Assembly: GCA_958510825.1 (NCBI GenBank)
Contig: OY294051.1
Coordinates: forward strand, 28,879,265 to 28,943,264
DNA: 64,000 bases
Reading direction: 5' to 3'
Source: Brachypterus glaber
Taxonomy: Eukaryota > Arthropoda > Insecta > Coleoptera > Kateretidae
Under the pieces are notes generated by a model. The model was not told where the DNA came from, did not search any database, and saw only the letters and a program-made list of their open reading frames with translations. Below, in pieces: positions 59,345 through 64,000 of the stretch. Both the position numbers and the translations under genes were made by a program. The number at the start of each line of letters is the position of its first letter. Within the stretch, counting starts at the first letter, position 1.

Positions 59345-59705
59345 ATGGTTTGCTTACAATGTTATTATAGTATAAATACCTCAAAAATAACTCCATAATC
59401 GTACTGAAACTTAAGAAACTAGTCACATAAGTCCAGTCTAATTACACATTGAATTACAGTATATTAAATCCGTGAAAACTAATAAAACACAACCAAATAT
59501 TTTAATATTATAGTCAAGAGCAGTGGACACAACACAGACCCACTTTGGCCCCACTGTAGTAGTTAATGTGCAAAGTTCTTCTTCTTCTTCTTCTTCTTCT
59601 TCTTCTTCTTCTTCTTCTTCTTCTTCTTCTTCCTATAATTATTAATGTGCAAAGTTATTTTTATTTTGACGAGATGACATTTGACACTTGAAGTGTATAT
59701 AAAAT
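59345..59705 (-). repeat. dispersed repeat family R1, inverted copy with (CTT)n expansion
   Basis: The reverse complement matches 13696-13990 (GACTATAATATTAAAATATT; TAGTAGTTAATGTGCAAAGT). A (CTT)n microsatellite at 59575-59632 has expanded inside it, and the AATGTGCAAAGTT next to it is duplicated on both sides. Confidence 0.8.
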
Positions 59706-59713
59706 GTTATTAA

Positions 59714-59870
59714 CCCCTTCCGCTCCATTGTATCCACGTATGGATATTTGTAGGTATAGCAAAATATACCACAATATCCACAGTTGGATATTTGTTTACG
59801 GGATTTTCCATATACATTTTAATCTGCTATAGGGACCTATACCTTAAACAACCGGCTGGAGCGGAAGGGG
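59714..59870. mobile_element. piggyBac-like MITE with TTAA TSD
   Basis: TTAA (59710-59713, 59871-59874) flanks CCCCTTCCGCTCCA and its complement. It is 157 bp. TTAA targeting with C-rich ends is the piggyBac signature. Confidence 0.9.
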
Positions 59871-60195
59871 TTAACTTGTTAAATATGAAAGTTGTTATGG
59901 CTAAAAATATAACAATTTCTCTTTTTGCATACTTCCCTTCAACTAGTTTTGTTGAAATATTAGACCAATACACCAGTTTTGCTGAAATATTAGACTACAC
60001 CTAACCTCAAAATTTCAAGTCTCTAGCTTTATGCGATCATGAGTTATCTTGTTCCGGCATCAAATCTTAAACATTTTTTTTCTGATTTTCGTACAGGTGG
60101 ATCAAGACTAATTGCTTGGGGCCTCATTCATGAATATCGTTCCAGCCGTTTGTGAGCTAGATAGTAAGTAATATAGCATAGACACATAACCATCA

Positions 60196-60222
60196 TTGGG
60201 CTATGGCGCAGTCGGTTAAATC
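60196..60222 (+). other. possible truncated tRNA-like SINE head
   Basis: GGGCTATGGCGCAGTCGGTTAA looks like a Pol III A-box region. No B box follows before the TTAA element. Confidence 0.3.
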
Positions 60223-60249
60223 AAAACCATATTATATAATATAGCTTAA

Positions 60250-60517
60250 CACGTTAGCTGCGGCTATTCAGGCTGATGGTCACCCCCCCCCCTTTTTTTT
60301 TCGAAAATATTGCATTTTTAGGTGTCAGTATTCGAGTATATATACAGGGTATTTCATAACCCTATACCACACGGTGACACACGCGCATTTACCTCCCTAG
60401 AACGCTGGTTTGAAACTGATGCATAGAATTAACAAAGTCGCCTGGCTCCTATGAGAGTCGTGCGCGCTGTGCCAAGGACGGGGCCGACTCTCAAGAGAGT
60501 GATGCGCAGTAAACGTG
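60250..60517. mobile_element. piggyBac-like MITE, CACGTTAGCTGCG ends
   Basis: TTAA on both sides (60246-60249, 60518-60521) flanks CACGTTAGCTGCG and the complement of CACGTTTACTGCGC. The right part is GC-rich (CGACTCTCAAGAGAGT, GTGCGCGCTGTGCC). Confidence 0.85.
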
Positions 60518-60524
60518 TTAAGCT

Positions 60525-60912
60525 AATGGCGATTTCTCCCGTTAGATTAGACAGGGACAAAAGTTCTACCCAAAAAGGATAGAAGACATACATACACTTC
60601 CACCCAACCAAACGAATTCTGTATTTGTTCTTTGTTGAACAGATACAATATTTACTTGGTCGGGCGAAAAGTGTAACTATATTAATTACTGGCGTCATCT
60701 AAATTTTAGTAGAATTATCTTATTCTACAGATTCACATTAACTATGTTCGTTCGTGCCGCTCAGTGCTACACTTTCCGGCCAACCAAATAAATACTGTAT
60801 TTGTTGTATGAAAAACAAATACAGTATTTATTTGGTTGGCTGGAAAGTGTAGCACAAATGAGATAGAGTAGACGTCTTTTGTTTCATAATTCTAGTTGTA
60901 GAAAGCTCCATT
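60525..60912 (+). repeat. dispersed repeat family E, copy 2
   Basis: It matches 17318-17722 including the central hairpin, which is complete here (CACTTTCCGGCCAACCAAAT ... ATTTGGTTGGCTGGAAAGTG). The outer ends show AAGCTAATGG/CCATTAAGCT, a possible short terminal inverted repeat. Confidence 0.8.
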
Positions 60913-60919
60913 AAGCTAT

Positions 60920-62120
60920 CTATTGTTACTAAAAAAAAGATTCTCTCAAAATGTATTTGACAAAAAAGGAATTTTAATTTTTAAACGTTTTTCGTGCAAA
61001 AATATACTTTTTATAACATTTTTGGTTCCTTAAAAGTGCCTATAAATATAACAATGTCTCATTAAAATTTATTATTTATATCCAAGTTTATATTAGTAAA
61101 ATAAAGATATTAGAACTAAAATAAACTTGAAATATACCACACACATGAGTTTATTCACATTATTATACTATGTACCATCAGCGGCGCGGCGGAACTTTCA
61201 GGTCCCCACGCAAAATTTTATTATAGTATTTAACAATCCGTGAAAATATTCGATTCTTCGCATTTGGTGTATACTCTTTACTGTCCATACACGGTGTTTG
61301 CTGTCTTTTATTATTAATTAATGTTTTTATTGTGTGATATACATATACAAATATAAAGTTTATATCTCATCCCGTTCAAAAGTTAAGGTGGGTATATCAT
61401 TTAAAAGCACAACCCTGTATAAATTATGAGGGCAATTTTTATAAATCGAAACATTTGACAATTAACTTTTTACCCACAACAATATTAATTATACATACGT
61501 ATATATCGGTGTTTTTCAAAGAAAAACGACATTCGATTTTTATGTTTTAAGAATACGAAAGTTTTCAATTTTTATTTGTCGATAACTTTTTTCCCACCTT
61601 ACTCGTTTAAATGGAATCATTAAAAAAAATCAAGATAAAAACAAATAAAAATGTAAATATTTAAAACCTCGCCTCAACGCTAGATTCGACGCGGCGCCTA
61701 TGCGAGTACTGGAAATTATTACATTATAATGTATCTGGTTATATATTTTTCCACTTTTCCACTTTTTAATTAGTTTAAATTCTGAATTATTAATCGTTTT
61801 AATTTTAATGAGATAACAACAATTTAAATAAACAAAACCTAACTAATTTTAACTGTCAAAGTCTAATTTAAATTAACAAATGATAGAGACCAAGGTAAAC
61901 TTAAACTGATTTATCAAGGTTGACACATAAAAATTTGGAAATTTTAGAAAAACTGCAGCCAATTGGTCAAGTTATTTATTTCTCTATGAAGTGCTGGTGT
62001 TTTTTTTATAAATACTGGTGTTTTTTTATAAATACTTTAATTAACCTAATAAGTTACAATAATGATAATTTTATTCATCTTTATTTACAGAAATTAATAT
62101 TTATTTTAAATAGTTTTATT
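60920..62120. other. unassigned AT-rich stretch
   Basis: ACCCTGTA at about 61413 may be a solitary right end of a CAGGGT-type element. No genes were seen. Confidence 0.3.
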
Positions 62121-62126
62121 TTTGTT

Positions 62127-62240
62127 GGGGTCGTAGGAAAAGTAGTGTACAGAACTTGTCGGAAAGTATCTTTCTTGCATTCGCGACGTTTCCGCACTCG
62201 CCGAAATAAATCACTTTCTGTACACGTTATGTAATATACT
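62127..62240. mobile_element. hairpin MITE, AATAGTATATTACATAAC type, copy 2
   Basis: On the reverse strand it begins AATAGTATATTACATAACGT and ends near GTAGGAAAAG. The inner GTACAGAA.TTGTCGGAAAGT matches 31558-31697 reversed. The apex GCACTCGCCG is GC-rich. Confidence 0.75.
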
Positions 62241-62567
62241 ATTATACCTATATATTTTATACCTATATCTAGTTTGTTAAGAGTGATGTTTCCTGAAAAA
62301 ATTAATTACCTACATGGTGTTTAAAGTATATAAAACTTCCCAGGAAATTTAAAAATAAAATTTACACCTATAAATAATAAAATTTAATGCTGTGTCATTG
62401 TGATGGCACCGTTATTAATTTGGAATGTTAAATTGTGTTAATAAGATTTTCTATGAAGGGGAAATGAATCATGGAAAAAAGCAGCTACGTTTTTAAGCAG
62501 GAACTGTTTAACCGCAAAATTATTTCTGCAACTGTGTGAAAGTGGAAATAAATATGCAATACATATT

Positions 62568-62718
62568 CAGGCCTATTCACATGTACCATTGAAATCTATT
62601 CAATATTGACAAAAATTACAATACCATGCAGTTTTAATACAGTTGACGTAAATGACCTTGTAATTTTCGTCAATATTGCCATAAATCTCAATCTCAATGG
62701 TACATGTGAATAGGCCTG
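62568..62718. mobile_element. palindromic MITE, 151 bp
   Basis: The ends are CAGGCCTATTCACATGTACC and exact complement. CAATATTGAC.AAAATTACAA is mirrored inside. Confidence 0.85.
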
Positions 62719-62838
62719 TTTATGAATATTACGTAGGTATACCGAGCATACTAAAGAGATTATCTCTAAGATTTTGTTCAGTTTGTACAACTGAATTCCT
62801 CAGCGGTTTACCCCTCAAAAAAAAAAAAAAAAACAACT

Positions 62839-63330
62839 TACCGTCAAGTGGGGTGACTTCAGACGGCTCCTGACACTTTTTCGCAAAGCCCTTTGAATCA
62901 AAGCACGTGAGCACAAGTTGAGGATTTGTGTGCACAAGTTGTGGAATTGAACCCCACAACTTGTGCACGTAACCCAACGAACTAACAACTCTTCTCTCTA
63001 GAATACGCATACCGTTAATATAAAGTATCGCCAACATCTCGGTTTGTTTCTAAACAAATAATAGGTATATTCAGGCCTGAACAATAACAATTACCAGTAA
63101 CTGTTATTGTTGTATTTGTTAGAACAAAGCTGTGCGAGTAAGACAGATAAATGTATATGTTGGCTACGTTTTTTTCAGTTTTTACAAATGAAATGTCTAT
63201 TCTAGAGAGAAGAGTTATTAGTTCGTTGACGTAACCCCACAACTTGTGCACACGTGCTTTGGTTCAGATGGTTTTGCGAAAAAGTGTCCGAAGTCAACCA
63301 CACCGTCCGAAGTCTCCCCACTTGGCGGTA
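62839..63330. mobile_element. palindromic element with a nested H1 MITE
   Basis: TACCGTCAAGTGGGGTGACTTC-like and CACTTTTTCGCAAA on the left mirror TTTGCGAAAAAGTG and GAAGTCTCCCCACTTGGCGGTA on the right. The short loop carrying CCCCACAACTTGTGCAC is split by the MITE at 62975. ACTT on both sides may be a 4-bp TSD. Confidence 0.8.
62975..63228. mobile_element. hAT-like MITE family H1, copy 3 (TSD ACGTAACC)
   Basis: It is 254 bp with ends CAACGAACTAACAACTCTTC and complement and a perfect 8-bp duplication ACGTAACC (62967-62974, 63229-63236). Its interior is inverted relative to copies 1 and 2. Confidence 0.93.
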
Positions 63331-63338
63331 CTTACAAT

Positions 63339-63482
63339 CAGGTCTGTAAACAATATTGCTATTTTGGCAATATTGGCAAAAATCGCATACAATTTTGGCC
63401 ACTATTGGCAATGGCAATAATATGGGCCAAAATCGCATGCGATTTTTGCCAATATCGCCAAAATAGCAATATTGTTTACGCG
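63339..63482. mobile_element. palindromic element, about 145 bp
   Basis: GTAAACAATATTGCTATTTT followed by GGCAATATTGGCAAAAATCG mirrors the right arm up to CAATATTGTTTAC. The arms are almost perfect. Confidence 0.8.
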
Positions 63483-63534
63483 CGTGAATAGATCTGAATG
63501 ACGGTTAATATATTATTGCATAACACTGGCCAAT

Positions 63535-63808
63535 GGGAGGCATAGCGTAGTGGCTAGCGCGTATGCATAGCAAGCCTACTAGCGTGAGTTCGATTCTCAC
63601 TGGCGCCGATTTGCCTTTTTCAGTTAATTAATAATTGAAATAATAATATAATAAAATAAGTGAAACGGACACTCCCTAGAAACTGGTTCGAAAGTCAGTA
63701 TAAGCCGGTGGTTCCCTCTACTACTAGCCCACACAAGTCCTGGACTTAGGGGATGCTTAATTAAGTAGAATAGTACGAGGTTAAACAAACATGTAATGTA
63801 ATGTAAAG
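63535..63808 (+). mobile_element. tRNA-derived SINE, copy 2
   Basis: The head starts GGGAGGCATAGCGTAGTGGC (A box) and continues to a B box in GTGAGTTCGATTCTCAC, then the body GGCGCCGATTTGCCTTTTTC ... GCCGGTGGTTCCCTCTACTA ... TACGAGG and a (TGTAA)n-like tail. The body equals copy 1; the first half of the head and the tail unit differ. Confidence 0.88.
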
Positions 63809-64000
63809 TATGATCCTCGTAGATACAACCAAGTAAAAAATTATTGATTCTAGACCACCAAAAAATCTATTTTAAAATATTAAAAACTTTATATTCCCAT
63901 TAAAATTGTGTGTCCTATTTTAGTAAACCATAGATTTAACCTCGAGATAAACTATTTGAAAACTCGAAGGCATAAAAAAGATAACATCTTAACCTTTAAG

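Noticed and set aside
60429..60698. 89-codon minus-strand frame
   Set aside because: It spans the GC-rich end of a TTAA MITE and family E, and the family E part is shared with the non-coding copy at 17318-17722.
62729..63037. 102-codon frame with a poly-Phe run
   Set aside because: It crosses a poly-A tract and two transposon arms, with no conserved motif.
1..64000. CRISPR array, operons, bacterial or viral genome
   Set aside because: There are no regularly spaced identical repeats with unique spacers, and no gene density or coding bias. The tandem repeats seen have no unique spacers.

Overview
The window is a very AT-rich stretch of eukaryotic nuclear DNA, packed with transposable elements. 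The best fit is an insect with a large, repeat-laden genome, perhaps a beetle or hemipteran. The evidence is tRNA-derived SINEs with microsatellite tails, decayed non-LTR (jockey/CR1-like) reverse transcriptase, a Penelope-like element with a GIY-YIG domain, and crowds of MITEs and foldback elements with recognisable target-site duplications (TSDs). There are no bacterial features: no operons, no Shine-Dalgarno sites, no long ORFs. One 200-base assembly gap lies at 27664-27863. I found no intact protein-coding gene. All similarity calls were made by eye, with no database.

Layout. 1-1300 holds the only candidate non-TE coding remnant, a minus-strand fragment resembling an insect chemoreceptor. 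1649-4744 starts a swarm of short hairpin elements. 4905-6690 is a local duplication, one copy split by a TA-flanked mariner-like MITE. 7868-8134 is a SINE. 9104-15198 is a dense field: a TA-flanked element, an 8-bp-TSD mini-element, a 1.15-kb foldback, a three-unit tandem repeat of about 209 bp, and a TTAA element with a MITE nested inside it. 19360-20340 is a LINE reverse transcriptase split by a 0.7-kb insertion. 20718-23862 carries a second mariner-like MITE, two foldbacks and an hAT-like element that itself contains a tandem array interrupted by a MITE. 25878-29780 has a TTA-flanked PIF/Harbinger-like element, another LINE scrap and two foldbacks. 31558-37045 has hairpin elements, an iteron-bounded element and a GTAG-flanked foldback. 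42484-45812 has a CATA-flanked foldback and the rearranged Penelope-like element, whose 3' end occurs as a 339-bp inverted duplication with hammerhead-like motifs. 47762-51892 has three large inverted-repeat elements. 53149-55480 has the second iteron-bounded element and a roughly 170-bp tandem array invaded by two elements. 57898-63808 has a LINE 3' fragment, two TTAA-flanked MITEs, several palindromes and a second SINE.

The most unusual patterns are: (i) two elements bounded by inverted arrays of a 15-16 bp TTACCGCG iteron; (ii) a swarm of 100-150 bp hairpins sharing an outer AATAGT(T)AT terminus and a GC-rich apex; (iii) an hAT-type MITE family with three perfect, different 8-bp TSDs; (iv) two SINE copies with different tRNA-like 5' halves joined to one body; (v) repeated nesting that gives a relative insertion order.
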